This document shows, one piece after another, positions 1 through 8,669 of a DNA stretch of 64,000 nucleotides. The notes beneath the pieces were generated by a model. It had not been told where the DNA came from and did no database searches. It saw only the letters and a program-made list of their open reading frames with translations. Positions within the stretch are counted from its first letter, which is position 1. Each line of letters starts with the position of its first letter. The translations under genes were made by a program, and so were the position numbers. Source of the DNA: Salininema proteolyticum (lineage in GTDB: Bacteria; Actinomycetota; Actinomycetes; Mycobacteriales; Micromonosporaceae); assembly GCF_042685645.1 (NCBI RefSeq), contig NZ_JBHUNX010000001.1:62001-126000 (forward strand). Direction: 5' to 3'.

Positions 1-1709
1 CCTGGTCCGTCCTCAAAAGGATCGGACGCACGCGCCGCCGACCCGCCGTCGCCGTGATCCTCCTGTACGCGCTGGCCGCCGCCTCCTCCATGGCCGCCCC
101 GGTCGTCCTCGGCGCCATCGTGGACCGAATCGACGGCATCTCCGCCTCCACCATCAACCTCCTGGCCGCCGCCGCACTCGGATTCGTCCTCCTGCAGACC
201 TTCCTGACCTGGATCTCCCGCGTGCACACGCGGCGCCTGGCCGAGAAGGTCATGCGCGGGCTCAGAGACGACTTCATCGCCGACTCCATGCGCCTGCCCG
301 TCCGGCGCATCGAGGGGGCGAGCGCCGGCGACCTGCTCACCCGGGCGACCTCCGACGTGGCCATGCTCAACCGCGCCGCCCAGTTCGCGGTGCCCGAGGT
401 GCTCATCGCCGCGGTCACCGTGGCGGTGCTGGCCGTCGGGCTCGCCGTGATCAACCCGCTGCTCGCCCTCTCGCTCCTGGTGGCCGTTCCGATCACCGGA
501 GCCGGAGGCCGCTGGGCCTTCAAGCGCGTCCGCTCGGTCACGCTGGCCCGCGGCTCCGCCCAGTCGCGGCTGGCGGACGCCGCCGCCTCCGACGTCGCCG
601 GCGCGGGAACCGTCGAGACCTATCGCCTGGAGGAGGCGCGCCGCGAGAACCTGCGCGCCAACATGGACGGAACCTGGCGGGCCGTCAAGAGGGAGATGAA
701 CCTGCGGAGCGTGCTGTTCCCATCGGTCGACATCGGCATGATCCTGACCGTCTCCGCGGGCGTCGCCGTCGGGGCCTTTCTCCACAGCCGGGACCTGGCC
801 ACGCTCGGCGAGGTCACCACTGGCGTCCTGCTGCTCAAACAGATCAGCGAGCCGGTCGCCGCGATGCTCATCTTCGGCCAGGGCCTGCTGTCCGCCTCGG
901 CGTCGCTGTCCCGCGTGACCGGGGTCGGCGAGGCCGGCGCCGCGGAACCGGACGACTCGGACGCGACGGGCCCCGGCGGCGACGTCGAGGTCGACGCGGT
1001 GTCGTACCGCTACGACGACGACTCCGCGCTGGTACTCCACGATGTGGACCTGAAGGTCAAGGAGGGTGAGACGCTTGCCGTCGTCGGCGCCTCGGGAGCG
1101 GGCAAGACCAGCCTCGCCCGGCTCGTCTGCGGCATCGACGAGCCTACCTCCGGGCGCGTGCGCATCGGGGGAGCGGACCTCTCCGGACTCACGACGGAGG
1201 CCCGGCGCCGCAAGGTGCTGATGGTGACGCAGGAACACCACATCTTCCTCGGCTCGGTCCGCGACAACCTGCGCCTGGTCGACGCCCCGGCCGACGACGC
1301 GAAGATCCTGGCGGCCTTGGAGGCCGTCGGCGCCGCGGAGTGGGTCGCCGGCCTGCCCGACGGGCTCGACACGGCGATCGGTGAGCGGGACTTCCCGGTC
1401 GGTCCGGCCGAGGCGCAGCGGCTGGCGCTCGCCCGCGTGCTCCTGGCCGATCCGGACGTCCTGGTGCTGGACGAGGCCACGTCGCTCTTCGCCGGCGGCT
1501 CGGCCCGCGATATGGACCGGCGGTTGCGGGAGTCCTTGCGGGGCAAGACGGTCATCGCCGTCGCCCACAACCTCTCCACGGCGGTCTCGGCCGATCGCGT
1601 CGCGGTCATGGACGCGGGTCGGGTGGTCGAGGCGGGCACGCCGGACGAACTGCGGGCGGCCGACGGCGATTTCGCCCGGCTGTGGAGGGCCTGGAACCAG
1701 GAGGCGTGA
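1..1709 (+). CDS. ABC transporter, fused permease and ATPase (5' end outside window)
   Basis: Half-transporter of the exporter type: an N-terminal membrane domain of several hydrophobic helices (about the first 300 residues) followed by an ATPase domain. The reading frame is open to the left edge, so the true start lies upstream; the GTG at 54 is internal to a hydrophobic segment. Walker A GASGAGKT lies near residue 347 counted from that GTG, the Q-loop in MVTQEHH, Walker B in VLVLDEA and the H-loop His in AVAHN. The ABC signature is unusual: where LSGGQ is expected the protein reads VGPAEAQ. Such partners often sit in heterodimers with one degenerate site, so the other half may be encoded upstream. 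Substrate unknown. Confidence 0.9.
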   Translation, partial: WSVLKRIGRTRRRPAVAVILLYALAAASSMAAPVVLGAIVDRIDGISASTINLLAAAALGFVLLQTFLTWISRVHTRRLAEKVMRGLRDDFIADSMRLPVRRIEGASAGDLLTRATSDVAMLNRAAQFAVPEVLIAAVTVAVLAVGLAVINPLLALSLLVAVPITGAGGRWAFKRVRSVTLARGSAQSRLADAAASDVAGAGTVETYRLEEARRENLRANMDGTWRAVKREMNLRSVLFPSVDIGMILTVSAGVAVGAFLHSRDLATLGEVTTGVLLLKQISEPVAAMLIFGQGLLSASASLSRVTGVGEAGAAEPDDSDATGPGGDVEVDAVSYRYDDDSALVLHDVDLKVKEGETLAVVGASGAGKTSLARLVCGIDEPTSGRVRIGGADLSGLTTEARRRKVLMVTQEHHIFLGSVRDNLRLVDAPADDAKILAALEAVGAAEWVAGLPDGLDTAIGERDFPVGPAEAQRLALARVLLADPDVLVLDEATSLFAGGSARDMDRRLRESLRGKTVIAVAHNLSTAVSADRVAVMDAGRVVEAGTPDELRAADGDFARLWRAWNQEA

Positions 1710-1782
1710 CCGTGCTCGGGCTCAAGGCCTCAGTTCGGAGTCTCGGGGATCGACGACCGTCCGTGCGGGACTTGACCACCGC

Positions 1783-2154
1783 TCAGCGCGTCAGTTCGGA
1801 GCAGTGGGCCTCGACGACGCCGAGGACGTTCTCGGCGGAGGACTCGTGGGTGTTGAACCGCATGCCGACGCTGCCGACGAGGTCCTTGTGGGAGGCTCCG
1901 GCCTCCCGCTGCCGACAGATGTCCATTCCGGCCTCCACCACTTCGGAGGGCTTCCAGTCGACGATGTCGGGGAGCCACCCTTCGACCTGCGTGATGTAGT
2001 CGTCGTACTGAGCGGCGAGGCTCTCCTCCTCGGTGGGCTCCTCGGCTTCGCCGGTCGTCGGGCCACCGAGGGCCAGCCAGGTCCCGACGCCCAGGACGAT
2101 CGCGGCGACTATGCTCGCGAGCCAGATCAGCCTGTTCTTGACGGCCATCGACAA
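1783..2154 (-). CDS. Membrane-anchored DUF732-like small protein
   Basis: About 120 residues: a short basic N-terminus, one hydrophobic segment (WLASIVAAIVLGVGTWLAL) and an acidic linker, then a C-terminal region with two cysteines (DICRQ and EAHCSEL) spaced as in actinobacterial DUF732 proteins, whose cysteines form a disulfide outside the cell. The DUF732 match is by pattern only. Two starts are possible: TTG at 2154, 5 nt after a GGAGG, or ATG at 2148. Function unknown. Confidence 0.7.
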   Translation of the reverse strand: MSMAVKNRLIWLASIVAAIVLGVGTWLALGGPTTGEAEEPTEEESLAAQYDDYITQVEGWLPDIVDWKPSEVVEAGMDICRQREAGASHKDLVGSVGMRFNTHESSAENVLGVVEAHCSELTR

Positions 2155-2279
2155 GGGGACCTCCGAGGATTAATCGTGTCCGGTTCTTGACCCACAGTCT
2201 CCCACTGTTTCCCGCCTTCCGCCACTCCGGCGGAGACGCGATATTCAGAAAGTTCTCTAAGATGTTTCCGCCCCGAACC

Positions 2280-2846
2280 TCAGCACTCCTCGAACAGCAG
2301 GTAGCACTGCGGGTCGTCGGGCAGCGACCAGTGGAAGCCCGCCTCCAGGAAGACGTAGACGAGGTTGGCGACCACCGTGAGCAGGACGATGGCCATGATG
2401 ACGGAGGGCAGGCGCTTGCGGTCCAGGCGCTTGTACTCGTCGACGCACATCAGCGCCACGAGGCTGCCGAGCACGGCGATCACGAAGACGACGAACGCCC
2501 AGGTGTAGGTGTGGAGGCCGAAGACGGTGCCGGCGTAGCCGGGGTCGCCCTTCTGCGTGTGCAGCAGCATCTGGCGCCCGGCGGTGATCGCCCCGCCCAC
2601 GGACGAGAAGGCCGCGAGGCCCCACGCGGTGACGGCGTGGCCCTTCGGGACCTCCTCCTTGCGCCGAGTCCACATGAGCCAGACGATCGGGAGGATCGCC
2701 ATGAACATGAAGTACCGGATGAGCATGCACAGCGGGCACGGGAGCGTGTCGCCGAAGATGCCCTCGAAGAAGCCGCCGAGGATGACGCCCAGGAAGGCGA
2801 GGACGTAGACGGGCGGCAGGTACCGGCTGATGAAGCGTGCGAGCAT
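2280..2846 (-). CDS. DsbB-type disulfide bond formation membrane protein
   Basis: A 188-residue integral membrane protein with about five hydrophobic segments. Near residues 36-41 it carries the PCPLC motif, the redox CxxC of DsbB, which passes electrons from a DsbA-type thiol oxidase to quinone. Two further cysteines lie in the C-terminal QCYLLFEEC. A GGAGG lies just before the ATG, and the gene starts 10 nt after the stop of a small upstream membrane protein (2857-3021), so the two are probably one transcript. DsbA-type partners are encoded at 12260-12961 and possibly 4027-5160. Quinone reduction is inferred from the family. Confidence 0.85.
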   Translation of the reverse strand: MLARFISRYLPPVYVLAFLGVILGGFFEGIFGDTLPCPLCMLIRYFMFMAILPIVWLMWTRRKEEVPKGHAVTAWGLAAFSSVGGAITAGRQMLLHTQKGDPGYAGTVFGLHTYTWAFVVFVIAVLGSLVALMCVDEYKRLDRKRLPSVIMAIVLLTVVANLVYVFLEAGFHWSLPDDPQCYLLFEEC

Positions 2847-2856
2847 GTCTGCCTCC

Positions 2857-3021
2857 CTAGAGTCCGGTCAGGTCCAGCGAATCGGTGATGTGGTAGTTGA
2901 GCGCCGCCAGGAGCGCCACCATCCCCACCGCCCAGACGGCGATGAACGCCTTCTTCCCCAGGCCCTTGAAGGCCATGATGAGGAGCACGACGGTGAACCC
3001 CGCCATGATCAGTGTGTCCAT
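2857..3021 (-). CDS. DUF5993-type small membrane protein, DsbB partner
   Basis: A 54-residue open reading frame starting MDTLIMAGF and ending with TAG. It contains two hydrophobic helices separated by a basic turn (FKGLGKKAF) and ends in NYHITDSLDLTGL. Length, the MDTLI start and the H(I/V)TD near the C-terminus match DUF5993 proteins, which are typically encoded directly before a dsbB-like gene, as here. It is probably an accessory subunit or stabiliser of the DsbB protein in the membrane; its biochemical role is not established. The downstream dsbB-like ATG follows 10 nt after this stop. Confidence 0.75.
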   Translation of the reverse strand: MDTLIMAGFTVVLLIMAFKGLGKKAFIAVWAVGMVALLAALNYHITDSLDLTGL

Positions 3022-3201
3022 TGCCCACCCCTGCCTCTATGTCGTCGTCGAGGCTCAGCCTAGGTCAGAATGGAGCGGGGAGGCGGGACATTCCTGTGAC
3101 CGGCGGCCGTTCGGGGGAGCGTTCCGGGTCCCGAGGACCATTCAGGCGTTCGCACGGGGACTTCGGTGACAGGGGTGTTATTCCCGCGGTGGGATTCGGC
3201 T

Positions 3202-3232
3202 GGCGTCTCCGTCCGATCGGGACGGAGACGCC
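3202..3232 (-). terminator. Strong hairpin after the LuxR-type gene
   Basis: Perfect inverted repeat with 13-bp arms (GGCGTCTCCGTCC and its complement) and a 5-nt loop, 5 nt beyond the stop codon of the gene read leftwards from 3855. There is no long T-run, as is common for GC-rich terminators. Confidence 0.75.
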
Positions 3233-3237
3233 GGTGC

Positions 3238-3855
3238 TCAGACGGTGAGTCCGAGCCGGAAGGCCTCGGCGACGGCGTGGGCCCGGTCGGAAACGCCCAG
3301 CTTCTTGTACATGCGCTTGGCGTGCGTCTTGACCGTGTCCTCCGAGATCGACAGGACGCGCGAGATCTCCCCGTTGGTCGAGCCGTTGCTCATGAGCTCC
3401 AGGATCTGCGCCTCCCTGTCGGACAGCGCCTTCTGCTCCTGCCCGGTCGCCTGCCGGGGGACCCTCACCGACGAGGTCCGGGCGTTCTCCGACGAGATCA
3501 GCGCCTGGATGAGCGAGGAGAGGAAGTCGCTGCCGTCGGTGAAGGACGGGTGGAAGATCCCGTCGACCGTCTCCAGGGGAATGCCCTGCAGCGAGGACAT
3601 GTTCGTGACCCCGGTGAGGACCATCTTCGTCCCCGGGCTGGCGTTCTTCACCGCGTAGAAGAGCTTCGCGCAGCTCGCCGCCGCCGGGTGCTTGTCGAAA
3701 AGGATGTAGTCCACGCGGCGGGCCCGCAGCAGGCGCACCAGGTCGTCAGCCGTGGCGGCCCTCCATGCCTGGACGTCCTCGCCGCTCATGCGGCACTGCT
3801 CGGTGATCCGGCCGGCCGCGTCGGGCGCGTCGCTCCAGACTGCGATCGTCTTCAT
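3238..3855 (-). CDS. LuxR/NarL-type transcriptional regulator with atypical receiver-like domain
   Basis: About 205 residues. The C-terminal 65 form a GerE-type helix-turn-helix (LSDREAQILELMSNGSTNGEISRVLSISEDTVKTHAKRMYKKLGVSDR, shown here only as landmark positions: SDREAQILELM, VKTHAKRMYKKLG). The N-terminal 120 residues resemble a response regulator receiver: an Asp at the end of a hydrophobic strand (YILFD), a Thr in MVLTG, but no clear conserved Lys. It may therefore not be phosphorylated in the standard way. The ATG at 3855 is preferred over longer versions because the protein then begins with the receiver strand MKTIAVWSD and GAGG precedes it. No histidine kinase is adjacent. Confidence 0.8.
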   Translation of the reverse strand: MKTIAVWSDAPDAAGRITEQCRMSGEDVQAWRAATADDLVRLLRARRVDYILFDKHPAAASCAKLFYAVKNASPGTKMVLTGVTNMSSLQGIPLETVDGIFHPSFTDGSDFLSSLIQALISSENARTSSVRVPRQATGQEQKALSDREAQILELMSNGSTNGEISRVLSISEDTVKTHAKRMYKKLGVSDRAHAVAEAFRLGLTV

Positions 3856-4026
3856 TGCATAACCTCGTTGTTCCGTGAAGGCATGGTGGGGAGGCGATCG
3901 CAGGTCGGGCAGAACTCGGAGCGAGCTCACCTGGCGCCCGGCGCTCGATCGCCGTGTCCGATGACGACGGATATGCCGGATTGCCATGACGCGGATCCTC
4001 TATGAGAGGTGAGTCATATCGAGGTG

Positions 4027-5160
4027 CTATGCGGCCTCGGCAACGGCCGCCTCGACGTCGTCCACGGCCTCGTCCGGGTCGGACGTCCGGCCGTCGACCA
4101 CGATCACCGTCTCGGTGCGGCCGTCGCTCTCGGCGTCCTTCGCGGACTCCCTGATCCAGTCTTTGTGCCGAGCCTCCATGGCACACTCTCTCATCTCGCC
4201 GGTGACACCGAGGTCCGCGGCGATGGCGACGGCACCCTCGGCCATGACGTAGGCCGACCGGTTGTCCACCTGCCAATCGAGCAGGCGGCGCAGGTACTCG
4301 GTGAACTCCAGGGCGTCTCCGGCCTCCTCGAAGGCGCAGACGGCTCCGAAGGAGGCGCCGCTCGGCTGCCGCCCGACGCGGGTGGTGAAGTGGATCCTCA
4401 GGGAGATCTCCCCGCGTGGCAGCCATGCGGTCTCGGCGGTCTTCAGCATGTCGCGGAGGCCGGGGCAGGAGTCCGCGCAGAGCACGTCCGTGTAGAGGTC
4501 GACTCGGACGGGGCCTTCGCCGATCTCCAGGTACGTGGGACGCTTGTCGTAGCGGATCTCGTCCGCTGTCAGCTGCTCCGGCTCTTCCGGCCCCTGCGAC
4601 GTCCGGACGATGACGTAGCCCGTTCCTCCGACGAGCACGGCCAGGGCGACGCCCACCGCGATGAGGGTGCGCGTTCTCTTGGGCTTCGCGGCCGGCGGCG
4701 GAGCGGGAGGGTACCCCTGACCCGGCGGAACGGACGGATACCCGTGGGCCGCCGTGATCGGCGGTGCGGGCGGGTATCCCTGTCCGGGCGGAGAAGGCGG
4801 CACCGGATACCCGTGACCGGGCGGGACGGGAGGGGCGGTGCCGGGTGGGACCGCGCTCTCCTCGCGGTCGCCGGTCACCATGACGACGCCCATGGCCGCG
4901 ATGAGAACGGGAGGCCCCAAGACGACGACCCATCCGCCGAAGATCGCCGACCAGGCCCCGGCCAGGAGGATGTAGGAGTGCCAGACGATCAGGACCGAGC
5001 CGATCGCGCCCACACCCCAACGGGTCTCCGCCCCGGCGCGTCCGCCGATGACGGCCATGGCGACGAGGACGGCGCCGCATACCAGGAGGTAGATGACGTA
5101 GGGCGCGTCGTCCGCCGAGCCGCCCATCATCGTGTACCGGACGGCGAGTGAGGTGTTCAC
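4027..5160 (-). CDS. Membrane protein with Pro-rich linker and DsbA-like extracytoplasmic domain
   Basis: 377 residues in three parts. Residues 1-110 contain about four hydrophobic helices. Residues 110-165 are a Pro/Gly/Tyr-rich linker with repeats of the type PPGQGYP. One more helix follows (near 170-190), then a C-terminal domain of about 185 residues. That domain begins VRVDLYTDVLCADSC and resembles a thioredoxin/DsbA fold, with CxxxC rather than the usual CxxC and another Cys in AVCAFEE. Oxidoreductase activity is thus inferred and may be altered; the domain could be a thioredoxin-fold binding module. GTG start with AGGGAG about 8 nt before; a palindrome at 5175-5193 and a TATACT hexamer lie in its promoter region. 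Confidence 0.7.
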   Translation of the reverse strand: MNTSLAVRYTMMGGSADDAPYVIYLLVCGAVLVAMAVIGGRAGAETRWGVGAIGSVLIVWHSYILLAGAWSAIFGGWVVVLGPPVLIAAMGVVMVTGDREESAVPPGTAPPVPPGHGYPVPPSPPGQGYPPAPPITAAHGYPSVPPGQGYPPAPPPAAKPKRTRTLIAVGVALAVLVGGTGYVIVRTSQGPEEPEQLTADEIRYDKRPTYLEIGEGPVRVDLYTDVLCADSCPGLRDMLKTAETAWLPRGEISLRIHFTTRVGRQPSGASFGAVCAFEEAGDALEFTEYLRRLLDWQVDNRSAYVMAEGAVAIAADLGVTGEMRECAMEARHKDWIRESAKDAESDGRTETVIVVDGRTSDPDEAVDDVEAAVAEAA

Positions 5161-5174
5161 CGGGGCTCCCTTTT

Positions 5175-5193
5175 TCTAGAAGTATCTTCTAGA
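5175..5193 (-). promoter_or_regulatory. Palindromic operator before the DsbA-like gene
   Basis: TCTAGAAG and its complement CTTCTAGA flank a 3-nt centre (19 bp). On the minus strand it lies between a TATACT hexamer (about 5198-5203) and the ribosome binding site of the gene starting at 5160, a position suited to a repressor. No adjacent regulator gene is an obvious match. Confidence 0.6.
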
Positions 5194-5240
5194 GCAGTAT
5201 AGGGAACCCCGGCCACGGCCCCCGAACGGCTTCGGCCGGT

Positions 5241-5852
5241 TCAGAAACCGTAGGTGCCGTGGGTCGGTGCCCCTTGGAAGCGGTATACCTGGGCCTGCAC
5301 CCCGGAGGGCGTACGCGCGACCGACTCCAGCGTCCAGGCCGACGGCTTCGTCCCCGGTTCGAACAGCCTCTTGCCCTTGCCGAGGACGACGGGGAACGTG
5401 AGCACCCGCAGCTCGTCGACGAGGCCGGCCCCGAGGAGGTGCTGCGCCATGGTCGGGCTGCCGTGGACCTGCAGGTCCCGTCCCGGCTGCTCCTTCAACT
5501 TCCCGACCGCCTCGGTGAGCTCGCCGTCGATCGGCCGCGAGTTGTTCCACGCGAGGTCCGGCTCTCCCCGCGACGCCACGTACTTGGGGAGCTCGTTGAG
5601 CTTGGAGCGCACCGGCTCCTCCTCTTCGGGGGCGTGCGGCCAGTACCCGGCGAACATTTCATAGGTCTTGCGCCCCAAGAGGAACGCGTCCGCCGTCGCG
5701 AACCAGCCGCCGACCGCCTCCCCGGTGGCGTCGTCGAAGTGCGGGACGACCCAGCCGCCCTGGTCGAAGCCGCCGTCGGTGTCCTCCTTCGGGCCTCCGG
5801 GCGCCTGGGCGACGCCGTCGATGGACGTGAACATGGTGACCACGAGTTTCAT
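5241..5852 (-). CDS. Dihydrofolate-reductase-like (RibD C-terminal domain) protein
   Basis: 203 residues with the fold signature of the RibD C-terminal/dihydrofolate reductase superfamily: N-terminal strand MKLVVTMFTSIDGVAQAPGG, FLLGRKTYEMFAGYWP, a central VHGSPTMAQHLLGAGLVDELRVL block and a C-terminal GKRLFEPGTKPSAWTLE block. Family members bind NAD(P)H; the substrate of this small stand-alone type is usually unknown. The ATG at 5852 is chosen because AGGAAAGGAA precedes it and the conserved strand starts there. Confidence 0.85.
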   Translation of the reverse strand: MKLVVTMFTSIDGVAQAPGGPKEDTDGGFDQGGWVVPHFDDATGEAVGGWFATADAFLLGRKTYEMFAGYWPHAPEEEEPVRSKLNELPKYVASRGEPDLAWNNSRPIDGELTEAVGKLKEQPGRDLQVHGSPTMAQHLLGAGLVDELRVLTFPVVLGKGKRLFEPGTKPSAWTLESVARTPSGVQAQVYRFQGAPTHGTYGF

Positions 5853-5949
5853 AGTGCGTTCCTTTCCTCTGTCCATAAAGACGACGCCCGCCGTGTGAAT
5901 CCATCGCTTGCGGCCCACTCGAATGGCGCTTCCGCCGGGCCGCTCGGCG

Positions 5950-7323
5950 TCAATCCAGGTCCAGTTGCTCGGCCGCCGCCAGGAAGCCCTCGTTGTAGCT
6001 GGGGAACTGCGCGATGCCGTCGAGCAGCACGTCGATCGGCAGTTCCGCGCGGACGGCCGTGGCCGCGGTGTGGATGAACTCTCCTGCCATCGGCGAGACG
6101 GCCCACGCTCCGACGAGGACTCGGCGGCGCCGGTCGGCGACCAGCCCGAGGGTCCCGGCCGGCTCGGTGTCGAAGGTCCACGGCTTGGCCAGTGCGGCGG
6201 TCAGGTCCACCTCGCTGGACACCACGTCCATTCCGGCGTTCCGGGCCTGTTCGGAGGTGAGCCCGACGGCCGCGATCTCGGGTTGGGCGAAGACCACGCG
6301 CGGGACGCCCGTGTAGTCGGCGGTGCGGGGCCTGCCCAGGATCGTGTCGGCGGCGACGCGGCCCTGGTACTTGGCTACGTGCGTGAACATGGCGACGCCG
6401 GTGACGTCACCGACCGCCCAGAGCCTGGGGAACTCGGCGACCTCGCAGTGCTCGTCCACGGGGATTCCGGCCCGCCCGTCGGGACGCTCGACGGGAACGC
6501 CGAGATCCTCCAGGCCCAGTCCGTCCACTCGCGGCACCCGCCCGGTCGCGAGGATCAGTACATCGGTGCGGATCTCCCGGCCGTCGTCCAGCGTCACGAC
6601 GGTCTCGCCGACCTCCTTGCGGACCGCTTCGACGCGGGCCTCGGTGCGGACGTCGACGCCCGCTTGCGAGAGGTGCCAGTCGGCCAGGTCCCCGACGCGC
6701 GGTTCCTCGCGGCCGAGCGGGCGCGGGCCCCGTTCGACGATCGCCACCCTCGTGCCCATGCGGGCCAGGAAGTGCCCCAGTTCGGTGCCCACGGCGCTGC
6801 CTCCGACGAGAACGGCGCGCCGGGGGATCTCGGTGAGCGTCGTGGCTTCGCGGTTCGTCCACGGGTCCACAGTCTCCAGGCCGTCGATCGGCGGACGGAA
6901 CGCCGCCGATCCGGTGGCGAGCACGAGGTGTTCGGCGCTCAGCGTGCGGTCGCCGGCCTCCACTGTCCACGGCTCCCGGCCCACCACTCGCGCGCCGGCC
7001 TTGACGACCGTGGCGCCCAGGTCCTCGTATCCCTGCACCTGGCGGTGGTCGTCGAGGTGGCGGATCATCGCGTCGCGGTAGTCGCGCAGGGCAGGCCAGT
7101 CCAGGTCCGGTTCGGCGAGTCCGGCCGCCTGCCGGGACTCGTATCGGGCCTCGGGAGAGCGCAGCAGGGTCTTGGACGGGATGCAGGCCCAGTAGCCGCA
7201 CTCGCCGCCGATGAGCTCCCTTTCGACGACCGCCACGCGTTTGCCCGCGTCGATCAGCCGTGACGCGGCGACCTCGCCGCCGGGTCCCATGCCGATGACG
7301 ATCGCGTCGAATTGTTCGGCCAC
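5950..7323 (-). CDS. FAD-dependent NAD(P)-disulfide oxidoreductase (dihydrolipoamide dehydrogenase family)
   Basis: 457 residues. The N-terminal FAD-binding strand is FDAIVIGMGPGGEVAA; the redox motif near residues 42-50 is GGECGYWACIPSK, keeping the two cysteines five apart as in lipoamide dehydrogenase and mercuric reductase but with an atypical spacer. A second Rossmann motif (VLVGGSAVGTELGHFLA) binds NAD(P)H, and the second FAD contact LWAVGDVTG follows. The C-terminal dimerisation domain lacks the HPHPT-type His-Glu pair seen in lipoamide dehydrogenase; it ends in IAQFPSYNEGFLAAAEQL. A role as a general disulfide or quinone reductase is more likely than pyruvate dehydrogenase E3. GTG start at 7323. 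Confidence 0.88.
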   Translation of the reverse strand: MAEQFDAIVIGMGPGGEVAASRLIDAGKRVAVVERELIGGECGYWACIPSKTLLRSPEARYESRQAAGLAEPDLDWPALRDYRDAMIRHLDDHRQVQGYEDLGATVVKAGARVVGREPWTVEAGDRTLSAEHLVLATGSAAFRPPIDGLETVDPWTNREATTLTEIPRRAVLVGGSAVGTELGHFLARMGTRVAIVERGPRPLGREEPRVGDLADWHLSQAGVDVRTEARVEAVRKEVGETVVTLDDGREIRTDVLILATGRVPRVDGLGLEDLGVPVERPDGRAGIPVDEHCEVAEFPRLWAVGDVTGVAMFTHVAKYQGRVAADTILGRPRTADYTGVPRVVFAQPEIAAVGLTSEQARNAGMDVVSSEVDLTAALAKPWTFDTEPAGTLGLVADRRRRVLVGAWAVSPMAGEFIHTAATAVRAELPIDVLLDGIAQFPSYNEGFLAAAEQLDLD

Positions 7324-7466
7324 GGTGTCCGCCTTCCGTCGTCCTCGGGAATCCGGGGTCGATTCTTCCTTACGGAGCCGGTGCGGTCGAGACGTTCGGG
7401 AGGAATCGCCGCGATCGGCGGCAGGCTCGGGCCCCTCGGGAGAGACCCGGACCCGCCGGTGCGGCG

Positions 7467-7943
7467 CTACGCCCTGTGGAACTCGTAGTACGTCCCCTCG
7501 CCGCCCTCCAGCAGCAGGACTTCCTGGTCCTCGTCGCGCCATCCGATGCTCAGGGAGACCTTGTCGTCCGGGTCGTTCATCGCCACGCCTTTGTAGTGGT
7601 CCATGCCGTACCCGACGGGTTCTATCTGCCCGCGGTAGACGTGCCCGGCGCCCGCGGTCGTATAGGTGCCGGTGCCCTGGTCGTCGAACTCGAAGAAGCG
7701 CGGTTCGTCGACCCCTTCCGGCCTCTCCTCCCAGCGGCCCTCGTAGGCGGTCAGCAACTGGTCGACCGGCGGGCCGGTCGGCCGGTCCTCCGGGTCGATC
7801 TCGGCGACTTCCGCTCCCGTTCCGTTCGCCTGGGCGTCGGTCGCCTCCCCGGTACCGGAGTCGTCGGCCGCGTCGCCACCGGGTGACTGGCACCCGGCCA
7901 GCAGGGCCAGTCCGAGTGCCGTGGCGGCCAGTCGTCTCACCAT
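7467..7943 (-). CDS. Secreted lipoprotein of unknown function
   Basis: 158 residues beginning MVRRLAATALGLALLAGC; LLAGC is a lipobox, so the mature protein should be attached to the outer face of the membrane through Cys18. A low-complexity acidic linker (to about residue 45) precedes a compact domain of about 100 residues. No recognised domain. Confidence 0.75.
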   Translation of the reverse strand: MVRRLAATALGLALLAGCQSPGGDAADDSGTGEATDAQANGTGAEVAEIDPEDRPTGPPVDQLLTAYEGRWEERPEGVDEPRFFEFDDQGTGTYTTAGAGHVYRGQIEPVGYGMDHYKGVAMNDPDDKVSLSIGWRDEDQEVLLLEGGEGTYYEFHRA

Positions 7944-8016
7944 TGCGTCGAGTCCCCTCTCTGCATTCCCGCATCGTAGGGCGGCAAGGCGAACGACGTT
8001 TCGCGGAGGCTTCCTG

Positions 8017-8544
8017 TCACGATGCCGAGGCGGCTTTCATGGAGCGGGAGAAGCCGCTGAAGCCGAGCAGGATAAAGCCGGCGGCCACGCCCGCGACGGG
8101 GGCGGCCACGGCGTCGACGGTCAGGGCGGCGGCCGTGCCCGCGGCGGCGATTCCGACGAGCGTCCAGCCGAGGAAGCCGAACAGCGGCAGGGAGAAGGCC
8201 TTGGCGAAAGGGACGAAGTGGACGCCGACGACGAGCACCACCCACAGGATCACCAGGTCGGGCCGTTCGAAGGCGCGGGTGATGACCTGCGCCCCGACGG
8301 GTATCGCGATCACCTCGAAGACGACGCACAGCCAGTACACGCGGACGGCGTTGCGGGAGGGCTCCGGAGCCTCGACGGCCGGTCCTGGTTTGAGGACGGC
8401 GAACCAGATCACGGCGAGGAACGCGACGGCTCCGGCGACGCGCGTGGCCGTGTCGGCGGGGGAGGGGAAGTCGGCGGCGTTGAGGAGCACGAAGACCGCT
8501 CCTCCGATCGCGCCGATGAGGGATCCGAGGCGTTGTCCGTTCAC
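8017..8544 (-). CDS. Small integral membrane protein, unknown function
   Basis: 175 residues with about five hydrophobic segments (for instance IGAIGGAVFVLLNAADFPS, VAGAVAFLAVIWFAVL, LVILWVVLVVGVHFVPFAKAF). The PFAKAFSLPLFG motif after the fourth helix and overall layout resemble small DUF-type actinobacterial membrane proteins, but no family is certain. It runs divergently from the acetyltransferase at 8670. Confidence 0.65.
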   Translation of the reverse strand: MNGQRLGSLIGAIGGAVFVLLNAADFPSPADTATRVAGAVAFLAVIWFAVLKPGPAVEAPEPSRNAVRVYWLCVVFEVIAIPVGAQVITRAFERPDLVILWVVLVVGVHFVPFAKAFSLPLFGFLGWTLVGIAAAGTAAALTVDAVAAPVAGVAAGFILLGFSGFSRSMKAASAS

Positions 8545-8669
8545 CAGTCCACTGTACGGCGCGGGAACTTCCGCCGTGTCGGCCAGGCGTGCTTCGGCTC
8601 CGTGCAGAATGTGGGAGCCGTCGACGCCGCGCGGCGGTGCCCGTTCGGTGCGGAAGTACCGTGGTGTCC

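Noticed and set aside
620..1639. Open reading frames on the minus strand inside the ABC transporter gene
   Set aside because: Shadow frames of a GC-rich gene with Arg/Ser-rich sequence and no family features.
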